Counted from the first letter of the stretch, positions 24,356-33,699 are shown. The stretch: DNA of 45,294 nt from Syntrophomonas sp. DTU018 (GCA_001513155.1 LFSR01000030.1:33240-78533), one strand, 5' to 3'. Numbers and translations: made by a program. The notes: generated by a model not told the origin, from the letters alone.

Positions 24356-25180
24356 TTAACGCCATGTTATCCGGGCTGGCTGGCGTTGGGGGATTCTATG
24401 GTATTTATAAAGGGGGTACCCCAGCATTAGAGCTCCATAAGGCTGATGCCCTTCAGGCAGCTGGAGAACTTCCTGCAGGGGAGGGTAGTAAGTGGCAGCG
24501 GTAGTCAGGAAACCAGCCCAGCAAGTGCCCAGACCCTGGGAATAAGCGGCAAGTTCCAGATATGCCAAACTGATTGCGCAGTCAGTGGCTACCCCGAACT
24601 CACTGGCGGGAGCATGGGCAATTATTACCTGGGGAGCCCCGCGCAGGATCCTGTCCACTCCCTGGTCCCAGGCTTCCACTACCCGGCCATAGCGGCTCTT
24701 TAAAGCCTCATCCTGGCTGTGCTGCAGCATAAGGCGCATCCAGTCTGCAACCAGGCTTGCCATATGATGCAGTTTATCTCTGCCTTCTATGACCAGCCAG
24801 TAAACCTGCTGTTTATTGCTGCCAGTGGGGGCATGACGGGCAATATCGATTAATGCTTCAATCTGTTGACGGCTTACCAGCTGTTTTTTAAAAGTGCGGA
24901 CAGAACGGCGGGAAGTCAGGAAATGGCGCACCTGGCTGGAGCTGGGCAGCAACTCCTGATTTACGGCTTCCAGCTCTTCAGGCTCAAGGCCTTTTAACTT
25001 TAGAGCTCCATGAGGACAAACTGCGATGCAATGACCGCAGTCGATGCAGAATTCTTCAGCCTTTTCTATAGTTGTAGGGTAGCTGTCTTTTTCCGGGAAA
25101 ATTATCAGTTTGCCCGGGCATTCCTGGGCACAGATACGATCCCGCTGGCATTTGGTGGTATCAATTTCTATCAGGTTCAT
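24356..25180 (-). CDS. Ferredoxin-nitroreductase fusion protein
   Basis: A 274-residue protein joining a two-cluster ferredoxin domain (residues 1-60) to a nitroreductase-fold FMN domain (about 80-265). The cluster motifs are CQRDRICAQEC and CIDCGHCIAVC. RRSVRTFKKQ and HAPTGSNKQQ mark the FMN site. Such fusions probably reduce substrates with electrons from internal clusters; the substrate is unknown. The ATG at 25180 is chosen because AGGAGAGG lies upstream; an earlier in-frame start at 25327 lacks one. Confidence 0.9.
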   Translation of the reverse strand: MNLIEIDTTKCQRDRICAQECPGKLIIFPEKDSYPTTIEKAEEFCIDCGHCIAVCPHGALKLKGLEPEELEAVNQELLPSSSQVRHFLTSRRSVRTFKKQLVSRQQIEALIDIARHAPTGSNKQQVYWLVIEGRDKLHHMASLVADWMRLMLQHSQDEALKSRYGRVVEAWDQGVDRILRGAPQVIIAHAPASEFGVATDCAISLAYLELAAYSQGLGTCWAGFLTTAATYYPPLQEVLQLPEGHQPYGALMLGYPLYKYHRIPQRQPARITWR

Positions 25181-25370
25181 AGAAACATCCTCTCCTAGGT
25201 CTGTTTTTTTATGCAGTCTGGGTCGCCTGCTGTGAAGAGAATAGAATATTCTTTTCTCATACCTTAATATACCATTATTATAAAGCACATAATAACCACT
25301 ACCAACAGCAGGAGTCCGGTTAATCAAACCGAAAAGTGTTATGAACCATATTTTTACTGGGAGGATATCT

Positions 25371-26765
25371 ATGGAAAAGGTAGTAGTCAGGCAGCTATTC
25401 AGGGATATCAGCCGTTATTTGAATCAGTCGGTTGAGATTAACGGCTGGATACGCAGCAACCGCGATCAGAAATCTTTTGGCTTTATTGTCCTCAATGATG
25501 GCACTCATTTTAATTCCGTACAGGTGGTATATGAAAAAGAGGCCCTCAGCAATTTTGCCGAGGTAGCCCGGTACCGGGCCGGAGCCGCCATAACGGTACG
25601 GGGCGTGGTGGTAGCTACCCCCCAGGCCAAACAGCCCTGGGAGATCAAAGCCCAGGAAATAATCCTGGAAGGGGATGCTCCGGAAGATTACCCCATTCAA
25701 CCCAAAAGGCACACCCGGGAATTCCTGCGGGAAGTGGCCCATTTGAGATCCCGCACCAACCTGTTTTCCGCCGTTTTCCGGATACGTTCCCTGGCAGCCT
25801 ATGCTATCCACCAGTTTTTTCAGGAACGGGGCTTTGTTTACGTGCACACCCCCATTATCACCGCCAGTGATGCGGAAGGTGCCGGAGAAATGTTCCGGGT
25901 TACTACTCTGGATCCCCTGCAACCGCCTCTTGATGACAATGGGCAGGTTGATTTCAGTCAGGACTTCTTTGGCCGTAAAACCAATTTAACCGTAAGCGGC
26001 CAACTGGAAGCCGAGGCTTTTGCTCTCGCCTTTAGGGATGTCTACACTTTTGGACCAACCTTCCGGGCGGAAAATTCCAATACGGCCCGCCATGCGGCCG
26101 AGTTTTGGATGATTGAGCCGGAAATGGCCTTTGCAGATCTGCAGGATGACATGCGCCTGGCCGAAGCCATGGTCAAGCATATTATCAATTATGTATTGGA
26201 AAATGCCCCGGAGGAGATGGAGTTCTGCAACCAGTTCGTGGATAAAGGCCTTCTGGAGAGATTGCAGTCCATTGTCAGCCAGGAATTTGCCCAGATTACT
26301 TATACGGAAGCTATAAAGCTGCTGCAGGCTTCCGGGGAAAAATTTGATTATCCTCCTCAATGGGGCAATGACCTGCAGACTGAGCATGAACGTTATTTGA
26401 CCGAGAAATACTTTCACAAGCCGGTTTTTGTTACTGATTATCCCCGGGATATCAAAGCTTTTTATATGCGGCAGAACGATGACGGGCGGACCGTAGCCGC
26501 CATGGATTTGCTGGTTCCCGGAGTGGGTGAACTGATCGGCGGCAGCCAGCGGGAAGAAAGGCTGGAACTGCTGGAAGCCCGTATCAGGGAACTGAATATG
26601 TCCCGGGATGAGCTGTGGTGGTATCTGGAACTGCGTAAATACGGCGGTGTCAAACATGCCGGCTTCGGTCTGGGCTTTGAAAGAATGATCATGTATTTGA
26701 CCGGTGTCAGCAATATCCGGGATGTCATTCCCTTCCCCCGCACGGTTAATTCTTGTGAGTTCTAA
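25371..26765 (+). CDS. asnS: Asparaginyl-tRNA synthetase
   Basis: A 464-residue class IIb aminoacyl-tRNA synthetase. It has an N-terminal OB-fold anticodon domain (about 1-105, [12 protein letters not shown]), class II motif 2 ([21 protein letters not shown]) and motif 3 ([15 protein letters not shown]). The Asn-type [11 protein letters not shown] segment and length fit AsnRS rather than AspRS. The ATG at 25371 follows GGGAGG; an upstream in-frame ATG at 25341 is unsupported. No T-box is evident upstream. The organism therefore charges Asn directly, at least in part. Confidence 0.95.
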   Translation: MEKVVVRQLFRDISRYLNQSVEINGWIRSNRDQKSFGFIVLNDGTHFNSVQVVYEKEALSNFAEVARYRAGAAITVRGVVVATPQAKQPWEIKAQEIILEGDAPEDYPIQPKRHTREFLREVAHLRSRTNLFSAVFRIRSLAAYAIHQFFQERGFVYVHTPIITASDAEGAGEMFRVTTLDPLQPPLDDNGQVDFSQDFFGRKTNLTVSGQLEAEAFALAFRDVYTFGPTFRAENSNTARHAAEFWMIEPEMAFADLQDDMRLAEAMVKHIINYVLENAPEEMEFCNQFVDKGLLERLQSIVSQEFAQITYTEAIKLLQASGEKFDYPPQWGNDLQTEHERYLTEKYFHKPVFVTDYPRDIKAFYMRQNDDGRTVAAMDLLVPGVGELIGGSQREERLELLEARIRELNMSRDELWWYLELRKYGGVKHAGFGLGFERMIMYLTGVSNIRDVIPFPRTVNSCEF

Positions 26766-26802
26766 CGAGTTTTTCCTCTCCTTCGGCCTGCGCTTATGCC
26801 CT

Positions 26803-26839
26803 AATGCGCCCTTCTCAATCAAATCAGGGAGGGCGCATT
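26803..26839 (+). terminator. Hairpin after asnS
   Basis: AATGCGCCC (26803-26811) pairs with GGGCGCATT (26831-26839). A T-run (TAATTTTTTG) comes only about 12 bases later, so efficiency is uncertain. Confidence 0.6.
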
Positions 26840-26921
26840 GGCTTGCTTTGTAATTTTTTGATGAATTAAGCAGACGGCAGGTCTATAATGTAGAGCATGA
26901 GCTATAAATAGAGGTGCTTTT

Positions 26922-28178
26922 ATGATCGGCTCGGGGAGAGGAAAATACAGGTATTTGTTGATAGCAATTCTTGCTATAACCTATATGCTTATCTACCTGC
27001 AGAGAACCAATGTAAGCATGCTGCTGGTGGATACTCGCTTCCTGGAGGAAATGAACTTGCTGGGGCAGACCGCCCGGCAAGGTCTTTTGATGACCGTGTT
27101 TCTATTGGCCTATTCACTGTCCAATATGTTAATGATTCCCATAATTAGCCGTCTGGGTCCAAGACGGTCTCTAATACTCGGTATTGTTATGGGATCATTG
27201 ATACTAATGTTCGGAGGGTGGGCCGCCTCTTTTGCTGCTGTTATTGCCGTCCGCATACTTCTGGGTATTGCCCAGGGTATTCAATATCCCAATTTCAGTG
27301 TGCTGGTAAAAAACTGGTTTCCGCCCCAGGAACGGGGTACTGCCAATGCCGTGTATAGTATGGGCGGAACTCTTGCCGCGGCCCTGTCGGTACCCTTGTT
27401 TGGCTGGCTTATTTCCTCCTGGGGATGGGAGTACAGTTTCTTTGTTCCCGCTGCTTTGGGACTGGCCTGTATAATTCCTTTGCTGTTGGGCTGGATTACC
27501 AACCGGCCGGAGGACAATCCTTTCATATCTGCTGGGGAAGTGGCCTCCATAAAAACCAATCAGCCCGGCTGGCCGACTCCCCAAAACAATGGCAAGAAGA
27601 AAGGAACCAGCCAGATATGGGATAATTCTACTTTTTGGTTATTGTGCATAGCCTATACGGCATTTATGTGCAACTGGTGGGGATTGCTCACCTGGATCCC
27701 TCAATACCTGGTACAAGCCCGCAACTTGGATATGTCCGGTATGACCAGTTATGTAACTATCACCTACATAGTTGCCATGGGGAGCTGCTTCATAGGCGGC
27801 AGGCTGGTGGACCGGGTACAGCGCAAGAGCCTGGTAGGATTTGGGGCTTTAGCAAGCGTAGCCCTGGCCACCTTTGGCATTTCATCCTTGCCTTCCTCAA
27901 CGGGAGCAATTATCTGTATCATTTTGGCGGTAGGTATAAATGAATTTGTTTTCCCGGCAGCCTGGGCTATTTTGCAAGCTATTACACCGGATAGATTCAT
28001 GGCGGCCTGCGCAGGAGTAATCAGTGGCACGTCTAACTTGTTTTCAGCCATGACTCCCTTCATAATAGGATTTTTGATTCAGATTACCGGAAGTTACGCC
28101 AGCGGGCTTATGTTCCTGGTAGGAATGTCGGTTTTGGGAGCATTAAGCTGCCTGGTGCTGCTGCGACGGGACCATTAA
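26922..28178 (+). CDS. MFS transporter, anion:cation symporter-like
   Basis: A 418-residue integral membrane protein with about 12 predicted helices. The helix 2-3 loop reads SRLGPRRSL, a variant of the MFS motif, and NWFPPQERGTANAV after helix 4 is typical of the ACS group (GlpT, hexuronate and phthalate transporters). A basic loop (NNGKKKGT) separates the two halves. The substrate is probably an organic anion. GAGGTGC precedes the ATG. It is alone on this strand, followed by the DNRLRE gene. Confidence 0.87.
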   Translation: MIGSGRGKYRYLLIAILAITYMLIYLQRTNVSMLLVDTRFLEEMNLLGQTARQGLLMTVFLLAYSLSNMLMIPIISRLGPRRSLILGIVMGSLILMFGGWAASFAAVIAVRILLGIAQGIQYPNFSVLVKNWFPPQERGTANAVYSMGGTLAAALSVPLFGWLISSWGWEYSFFVPAALGLACIIPLLLGWITNRPEDNPFISAGEVASIKTNQPGWPTPQNNGKKKGTSQIWDNSTFWLLCIAYTAFMCNWWGLLTWIPQYLVQARNLDMSGMTSYVTITYIVAMGSCFIGGRLVDRVQRKSLVGFGALASVALATFGISSLPSSTGAIICIILAVGINEFVFPAAWAILQAITPDRFMAACAGVISGTSNLFSAMTPFIIGFLIQITGSYASGLMFLVGMSVLGALSCLVLLRRDH

Positions 28179-28313
28179 AGCTGGTTGAATAAAGACCATT
28201 TTCCTTTTGGTTGGAAATTCAGGGATGATGTGCTCAAGATGCAGCTGTGTACTGCATCAAGTGGAACCAATTGCCACCCGCTCCAATATTATGTATTAAA
28301 AAAAGGAAAGGGG

Positions 28314-28868
28314 ATGGCAAAGGTGCCCAACATTTTCTTCGAGCCCCTGGGTGACACGTATGTGGCAGAGTTCTATAGGGATGTGAATTTTGGAGCTTCG
28401 CCATATTTATACGCAGGCCGCTTTCAGGGACCGGGGGACATTTATCGTACCCTGTTGCTTTTTGACTTGTCCAGTCCCCGCTTGAGTTCAAACTTGATAC
28501 CACCTGGAGCCACGATAAATGAAGCTTTCCTGCGGCTGACCATATATCTTAACAATATTCCGTTAGGAACCACCATATTTTTGAATGCGTACCAGCTTCT
28601 ATCCCCCTGGTCGGAGAATACTGTGACCTGGAACACCCAGCCTAACTTTAATGCCCTGACCCCAGTATACAGCGCTCCTGTCTCCAGCGGCTTTGGTACC
28701 ATAGAGTTTAACCTGACCAACCTGGTCAGAGGATGGTTTGAGGGCGGAGCAGTGAATGTAGGAGTGCTGATTACCGGGGATGAGGTCAACAACCGCCTGG
28801 TAGGGTTTTTCTCCGAACAGTTCCCCAACACCAATTTATGGCCGCGCCTTTATGTGAACTGGACCTAA
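28314..28868 (+). CDS. DNRLRE domain-containing protein
   Basis: A 184-residue protein made of one DNRLRE-type beta-sandwich. It has the stretch YRTLLLFDLS, the helix-like AFLRLTIYLNN, WSENTVTWNTQP and LTNLVRGWFEGGAVNVGVLI. These domains usually occur in surface or spore proteins of Firmicutes. No signal peptide is visible. I chose ATG 28314, which has AGGAAAGGGG directly upstream, over an in-frame TTG at 28185; spacing is tight. A strong terminator follows. Confidence 0.82.
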   Translation: MAKVPNIFFEPLGDTYVAEFYRDVNFGASPYLYAGRFQGPGDIYRTLLLFDLSSPRLSSNLIPPGATINEAFLRLTIYLNNIPLGTTIFLNAYQLLSPWSENTVTWNTQPNFNALTPVYSAPVSSGFGTIEFNLTNLVRGWFEGGAVNVGVLITGDEVNNRLVGFFSEQFPNTNLWPRLYVNWT

Positions 28869-28898
28869 CTAATAATAGGCTGACCGGCAAGTTTGGAT

Positions 28899-28934
28899 AA
28901 TGCCTGTTCTGATTACAGAACAGGCATTTTTTCG
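28899..28934 (+). terminator. Strong terminator after the DNRLRE gene
   Basis: AATGCCTGTTCT (28899-28910), loop GATTAC, AGAACAGGCATT (28917-28928), then a T-run. Confidence 0.9.
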
Positions 28935-28981
28935 GGGAAATTTACTGAAAATACAGATAAAATCCTCATTTTCAGCAAACA

Positions 28982-29010
28982 TTGACACCATTTCTAGGAT
29001 GGCCAATAAT
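28982..29010 (+). promoter_or_regulatory. Promoter of the crotonase gene
   Basis: TTGACA (28982-28987), 17-bp spacer, AATAAT (29005-29010), 60 bp before the start at 29070. It is sigma-A type; no sigma-54 (-24/-12) element is visible here. Confidence 0.65.
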
Positions 29011-29069
29011 AAAAACAGACAAATATACGAATCGAAAATATTGGATTCAAAGTAAAGGAGCGTGTAAGC

Positions 29070-29840
29070 ATGGCGTATGAAATGAGGATTGAAGACAACA
29101 TAGTTATCTTCCAGTTTAAGAGCAACAAAGTCAGCTCTATTCAGCTGGAAACCTTAAAGGCCCTGGACCAGGTGATTGATCGGGTTAACAATGAGGAAGA
29201 ACTGAAGGGTATTGTCCTGGTGGGTACGGATCGTTATTTCTCCGGCGGTTTTGACCTTAACGAATTTGTAAGTTTCCCCGATGCTCAAGCAATTATCGAC
29301 TGGTTTAAAGTGGAAGAAGAAGTGCTCTACAAGCTGTTTACCTGCAGCAAACCGGTTATTGCCGCGGTAAACGGTGCGGCTACTGCTGCCGGTATGATCG
29401 TTGCCTGTGCCGCTGACTACCGGATCGGCTTGAACCATCCCAAGATTAAAGTGGGCATGACCGAAATCAAGCTGGGCCTGTCCCTTACCCCGGCAGAAGC
29501 AGGTTTAATGCGTTGGGGCTTGGATACCGAGAAGAATTATCGTGACATTATATTCAAGGGCGATTTAATACCTATAACCGAAGCTGTGGAGAGAGGCATC
29601 TTCGATGAACTGGCTGACACTCCCGAAGAGCTTATGGAAAAGGCTAAAGCAAAAGTGGTAGCCCTCATTGACACACCGGGCAGACCCTTTATCAATTTGA
29701 AAAAGATGCATCGCCAGCACCATGCCAGCATCATTCGCAAGGGAATTGATGAGTTCGATTGGAACGAGCTGGTGAAAGTCTTTACTGACGAAAAGGTTAT
29801 CGGCACTCTGAAGATGGTCAAGCAAGCTTTGGGAATCTAA
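29070..29840 (+). CDS. Enoyl-CoA hydratase/isomerase family protein
   Basis: A 256-residue crotonase-fold enzyme with a strong own promoter and terminator. FSGGFDLNEF and NGAATAAGM form the oxyanion-hole loops. By eye, the first catalytic glutamate is present (GMTEIKLGL) while the second position reads Asp (NYRDIIFKG), the opposite pattern to the crotonase at 21531. The exact reaction is uncertain. The gene stands just before a PAS/sigma-54 activator and an acyl-CoA dehydrogenase, which suggests a role in fatty acid or related acyl-CoA breakdown. AAAGGAGCG precedes the ATG. Confidence 0.87.
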   Translation: MAYEMRIEDNIVIFQFKSNKVSSIQLETLKALDQVIDRVNNEEELKGIVLVGTDRYFSGGFDLNEFVSFPDAQAIIDWFKVEEEVLYKLFTCSKPVIAAVNGAATAAGMIVACAADYRIGLNHPKIKVGMTEIKLGLSLTPAEAGLMRWGLDTEKNYRDIIFKGDLIPITEAVERGIFDELADTPEELMEKAKAKVVALIDTPGRPFINLKKMHRQHHASIIRKGIDEFDWNELVKVFTDEKVIGTLKMVKQALGI

Positions 29841-29861
29841 GCTGAATTACACCAAAAAGCG

Positions 29862-29896
29862 ACGGGTCTGGTTCAGTGCCAGGCCCGTTATTTTAT
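29862..29896 (+). terminator. Terminator after the crotonase gene
   Basis: ACGGGTCTGG (29862-29871) pairs with CCAGGCCCGT (29879-29888) with one G-T pair, followed by TATTTTAT. Confidence 0.8.
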
Positions 29897-30100
29897 CTGT
29901 ACCCTTCCCCCATGGTCGCTTGCCTCCCCTGAATCTGACTTTAATTTACAATATTATCTATCCCAGTTTACGCCTACCAATATTTATACCAGAGGAAAAT
30001 TAGGCTACAATAAACTTGATCTGCATTAATAATTGTCTTTATTCTAAAAATAATAATTTTTCACTGAACTGATCACTGTGGGAAGGGAGAATATTCCGCC

Positions 30101-31525
30101 ATGACCGCCCCGGAAGAGATCATAAAGAAAAAGGAACGTATCATAGATCAATTGATAACCATTGCCAATCTGGTCAGTGATGGCATCCTGGTTACCAAAG
30201 CGGACAGCACCATTATAATGATCAACCAGAAACATGCCTTGCTGGATATGTTTACCATGGAAGAAATTATCGGCCGGAAACTGACCACTATAGTGGAGGA
30301 CGGGTTTTACACTTTCCTGTCCCCGGTGGATGTGTACCGTATGGCAGAAATTTTGGAAGAGAGAAAAACCCTTAACTTTGAAGCCATAGTTAAAAGCGGA
30401 AGGCGTCTTCTGGTCAGTGCCAATCCTATTTTCAACGAAGACGGCAAGGTTTACCGGATAGTTTACACCTCCCGGGATATTACCGCTTTGGAGAGAATGC
30501 GCCGGGAGTTGGAAAAAGAGGCCAATTTGCGTATGTTTTATGAGCAGCAGCTGAAACATGAAGCAGGCAAGGACTTCATTTTCTCTAGTCAGGAGATGAA
30601 AGATGTTCTCGATATAGTTGTAAAGGTCAGCAAAGTTGATAGCAATGTATTCTTAAGCGGAGAATCGGGAGTGGGCAAAGGAGTAATAGCGCGGAAAATC
30701 CATGAGCTGGGGCCGAGAAAAAACCAGCCATTTGTCCAACTGAATTGCGCGGCTATTCCTGAGAGCTTGTTTGAAGCAGAATTGTTTGGCTATGAAGAAG
30801 GGGCTTTTACCGGGGCCAAAAAACAGGGCAAGCCCGGTTTGCTGGAACTGGCCGGGGATGGAACCATTTTCCTGGATGAGATAGCAGATCTGCCCGGTTC
30901 CTTGCAGGCCAAGCTCCTGCAGGTTCTGCAGGAAGGAGAATTCCGTAGGGTGGGTGGTGTAACTCCGGTTCACCTGAAAGCCCGGGTTATCACTGCCACT
31001 AACAAGAATCTGGAAGAGTTGGTGCGCCAAAACCGTTTCCGGGAAGACCTGTACTACCGTTTATGCGTAGTACCTATCCATATACCCCCTCTCAAACAGC
31101 GGCCGGGCGATATACTGGTACTGGCTGACCATTTCCTGCAGAAGTTCAATGAGAAATATGGAGTGCACAAGAGGCTGGAGGATGGGGTCAAAAAGTGGAT
31201 GTGCTGCTATGACTGGCCCGGAAACGTGCGGGAATTACAGAATATTATTGAACGGCTGGCGATCGTATCGGAAACGGATTTGATTACGGTGCGGGATATC
31301 CCCGAGTCTTACCGCTCCAAAGTCCAGGGATTTGAGAATGGCATGAATTACCGGACTCCTTCCCTGAAGGAAGTTAATGAAGCAGCGGAACGACGCCTGC
31401 TGGAAAGCGTGATCAGAAGCAACAAGAGCAGCCGGCAGGCTGCCCGCGAACTGGGGATCAGCCAGGCTACTCTGCTGCGCAAAGCCCGCAAGTACGGGAT
31501 ATCCTTTTCCGCCCAGGATGATTAA
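30101..31525 (+). CDS. PAS / sigma-54 activator / Fis-type regulator
   Basis: A 474-residue enhancer-binding activator of sigma-54 RNA polymerase. It has an N-terminal PAS sensor (about 12-130), an AAA+ domain (about 155-385) and a C-terminal Fis-type helix-turn-helix (about 435-470, SSRQAARELGISQATLLRK). Walker A is GESGVGKG (187-194) and the sigma-54 contact loop is GAFTGA (234-239), both intact, so it should be a true sigma-54 activator. There is no receiver domain; the PAS domain probably senses a ligand. It lies beside crotonase and acyl-CoA dehydrogenase genes. I found no clear sigma-54 promoter within the window. Confidence 0.92.
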   Translation: MTAPEEIIKKKERIIDQLITIANLVSDGILVTKADSTIIMINQKHALLDMFTMEEIIGRKLTTIVEDGFYTFLSPVDVYRMAEILEERKTLNFEAIVKSGRRLLVSANPIFNEDGKVYRIVYTSRDITALERMRRELEKEANLRMFYEQQLKHEAGKDFIFSSQEMKDVLDIVVKVSKVDSNVFLSGESGVGKGVIARKIHELGPRKNQPFVQLNCAAIPESLFEAELFGYEEGAFTGAKKQGKPGLLELAGDGTIFLDEIADLPGSLQAKLLQVLQEGEFRRVGGVTPVHLKARVITATNKNLEELVRQNRFREDLYYRLCVVPIHIPPLKQRPGDILVLADHFLQKFNEKYGVHKRLEDGVKKWMCCYDWPGNVRELQNIIERLAIVSETDLITVRDIPESYRSKVQGFENGMNYRTPSLKEVNEAAERRLLESVIRSNKSSRQAARELGISQATLLRKARKYGISFSAQDD

Positions 31526-31533
31526 TCCAGCAC

Positions 31534-31568
31534 GAGAAAGAAGCAGCTATTGAGGCTGCTTCTTTCTC
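31534..31568. terminator. Terminator after the sigma-54 activator gene
   Basis: GAGAAAGAAGCAGC (31534-31547) pairs with GCTGCTTCTTTCTC (31555-31568). This long stem lies between convergent genes. Confidence 0.8.
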
Positions 31569-31627
31569 TGGTAGAAACTGTGTGAGCTGAACTGGGGGGG
31601 GTACCAGTTACAGAGACACCGCGTTCC

Positions 31628-32773
31628 TTATCCTTTTAACAGCAAGTTGGAAATAACCACCCGCTGTATTTCATTGGTACCTTCATAAATTTGGGTTATT
31701 TTTGCATCCCTCATCATACGTTCCACCGGATAATCGCGGCAGTAGCCGTAACCGCCCAGGATTTGGACTGCCTCAGTGGTGACATACATGGCGGTGTCGC
31801 CGGCGAACATCTTAGCCATGGCACTGGCCAGTCCGTAAGGCTCATTCTGCCCCTCCAGCCAGGCTGCTTTGTAGGTGAGCAGTTTGGCGGCTTCAATCCT
31901 GGTGGCCATGTCCGCCAATTTAAACCGGATGGCCTGCTGTTCAGCGATGGGTTTCCCAAACTGGACTCTCTGCTTGGCATAGTCCAGGGCAAACTCGTAG
32001 GCACCTTCGGCGATCCCCAGCGCCTGTGCAGCTATGCCGTTGCGGCCCCCGTCCAAAATCATCATACCGATTTTAAAGCCTTCTCCTTCTTTGCCCAGCA
32101 AGTTCTCCTTGGGAACCCGGCAGTTATCAAATACCAGTTCATATGTGGCCGAAGAACGGATTCCCATTTTCTTTTCCTTTTTACCGAAGCTAAAGCCGGG
32201 AGTTCCCTTTTCCACAATGAAGGCACTTATGCCCCGATGGCCAAGCTCCTTGGGACCGGTGCGGGCAATTATTACATAGATGTCGGCATAATAACCGTTG
32301 GTGATAAACACTTTGGTTCCGTTCAGGACATAGGCGTCTCCGTCCAGTACCGCGGTGGTCTTGGTGCCGCTGGCATCTGAGCCCGCCGAGGGTTCCGTTA
32401 TGCCGAAAGCACCCAGCTTGGTTCCTTCCGCCAGGGGTTTCAGGTATTTTAACTTTTGTTCCTCAGTGCCAAATTTCCATATGGGCCAGGAACACAAAGA
32501 AACATGGGCGGAAAGGGTTACGCCAGTTGAGGCACATACCTTGGAGAGTTCTTCTACCGCGATGGCATAAGCTAAAAAGTCAAAACCTGATCCCCCGTAT
32601 TTTTCTTCCCAGGGCAGACCAGTGAGACCCAGCTCGCCCATTTTGTAAAAGAGTTCTATATCGAAGCGCTCTTCTTCGTCCCGCTCCGCAGCACTGGGAG
32701 CTACTTCATTAATGGCAAAGTCACGGATGGTTTTCTGAATCATGAGATGGTCTTCACTGAGTTTGAAATTCAT
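31628..32773 (-). CDS. Acyl-CoA dehydrogenase, short-chain (butyryl-CoA type)
   Basis: A 381-residue FAD enzyme that oxidises acyl-CoA to enoyl-CoA in the cytoplasm and hands electrons to electron-transfer flavoprotein. [12 protein letters not shown] is the flavin-contact motif, [20 protein letters not shown] is typical of short-chain members, and the catalytic base Glu364 lies in [10 protein letters not shown], the position used by butyryl-CoA dehydrogenases. I chose the ATG at 32773, with GGAGG eight bases upstream, over an in-frame start at 32788. The neighbours are a crotonase and a PAS/sigma-54 activator. Chain-length preference cannot be fixed from sequence. Confidence 0.93.
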   Translation of the reverse strand: MNFKLSEDHLMIQKTIRDFAINEVAPSAAERDEEERFDIELFYKMGELGLTGLPWEEKYGGSGFDFLAYAIAVEELSKVCASTGVTLSAHVSLCSWPIWKFGTEEQKLKYLKPLAEGTKLGAFGITEPSAGSDASGTKTTAVLDGDAYVLNGTKVFITNGYYADIYVIIARTGPKELGHRGISAFIVEKGTPGFSFGKKEKKMGIRSSATYELVFDNCRVPKENLLGKEGEGFKIGMMILDGGRNGIAAQALGIAEGAYEFALDYAKQRVQFGKPIAEQQAIRFKLADMATRIEAAKLLTYKAAWLEGQNEPYGLASAMAKMFAGDTAMYVTTEAVQILGGYGYCRDYPVERMMRDAKITQIYEGTNEIQRVVISNLLLKG

Positions 32774-32905
32774 ACTGCATACCTCCATTGATAAATTGAT
32801 AGATTTGCGGGTGATTTTTGCTGTGTCTGTTCTGTAATGGTAAAAAGTGCCCCGGTGAATTTGAAATCAGGGTTTTAAATTATAACGGGCAGGTCCTGGG
32901 AGAAG

Positions 32906-32939
32906 GGCAGGGGAAGATAGAAGGGATCATTCCCCTGCC
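32906..32939. repeat. 10-bp inverted repeat in the 33-kb gap
   Basis: GGCAGGGGAA (32906-32915) pairs with TTCCCCTGCC (32930-32939). There is no T-run. The gap 32774-33372 has no gene I can support; apart from this hairpin it holds a second one at 33265-33305 and a terminator at 33338. Confidence 0.5.
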
Positions 32940-33264
32940 GTAATCTGCTCCTTGACCGCTGAGAGGTTACTCTCCTCCAGAAAAAGGACTACCTATAGTA
33001 TGAGCAAAAAATGTGCCAACTTTTAAGATAAAGTTTCTACCGGGCAATAAAAGAGCGCCAACAGGGGGTTAATCGTCTTCAGAGCACTAATAGTCAGGTA
33101 TTAAGACGGATGGCCTTTGATGAAAAAGAAAGCAAGGGAGGCTGTATAAAGATACCGGGAAGTTGGCAGCTGCTGCAAAAATGAAGCACCCCTGGGGAAA
33201 TGTGAATGTGAAAACAAGAGCAATTACCGGTATTTATGCTCTTCCCCCGGTGATTCAAAAATGA

Positions 33265-33305
33265 TTCGCTGAATACTTATATGTTGCAGTTAATGATTCA
33301 GCGAA
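33265..33305. repeat. 10-bp inverted repeat
   Basis: TTCGCTGAAT (33265-33274) pairs with ATTCAGCGAA (33296-33305). It lies downstream of the selenoprotein gene and its terminator; purpose unknown. Confidence 0.5.
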
Positions 33306-33337
33306 GAAGGGCAGACTCTTTTTCCGCAAATAAGAAA

Positions 33338-33355
33338 GCGAGCCCGAAGGCTCGC
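33338..33355 (-). terminator. Terminator of the HesB-like selenoprotein gene
   Basis: On the minus strand GCGAGCC and GGCTCGC pair over a 4-base loop and are followed by TTTCTTATTT. It ends about 35 bp after the stop codon, supporting a real leftward gene. Confidence 0.75.
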
Positions 33356-33372
33356 CAGGATTTGGCTTGCTG

Positions 33373-33699
33373 TTAACCACAGGAGGTACAGGAGGAACAT
33401 CCTCCCATGTCCTGGTCAACTTTGGGAATAATACGGAACAGGGTCTGATCACCCCGTTTAACCGATTCCACGGTAAAACCTTGATACATATCTATCAGGG
33501 GCTGCATAACTACAAACTGGATTCCATCTATGACCTGTACCTGGTCCGATTCTCCTGGTTCATCCAGAACCAGATAAAAGGAGGCTCCCCCTCAGCCCAT
33601 GTTCATAGCAATGCGCAGGCTGTTTTTATTAATACCCTGAGCTGAGAGTACTTGCTTGATATCCTCTACCACATCGGCAGCGGCAGTAATAATCTCCAT
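33373..33699 (-). CDS. HesB-like selenoprotein (Sec at UGA codon 36)
   Basis: A 108-residue protein read continuously on the minus strand if the single in-frame UGA (33592-33594) is decoded as selenocysteine. The sequence around it is LRIAMNMG-U-GGASFYLVLDEP, the HesB/IscA-type fold with Sec at the place of the conserved Cys. This is the known HesB-like selenoprotein family (TIGR01911 as I recall). The frame stays open for 72 codons after the UGA and ends in a Cys-rich tail, GGCSSCTSCG. A candidate bacterial SECIS hairpin begins 18 nt after the UGA: CUGGUUC, loop UGGAU, GAACCAG, with a G in the second loop position. AAGGTG precedes the ATG. A role in iron-sulfur or redox chemistry is inferred. 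Ordinary gene callers miss or split it. Confidence 0.85.
33555..33573 (-). promoter_or_regulatory. Candidate bacterial SECIS element
   Basis: In the mRNA, CUGGUUC pairs with GAACCAG over the loop UGGAU. The apical loop is about 26 nt after the UGA and has G in its second and third positions, within the usual bacterial SECIS range. Confidence 0.6.

Noticed and set aside
33255-33645. Two short frames on opposite strands at the selenoprotein locus
   Set aside because: They are shadows of the UGA-containing HesB-like frame, which explains the region better.
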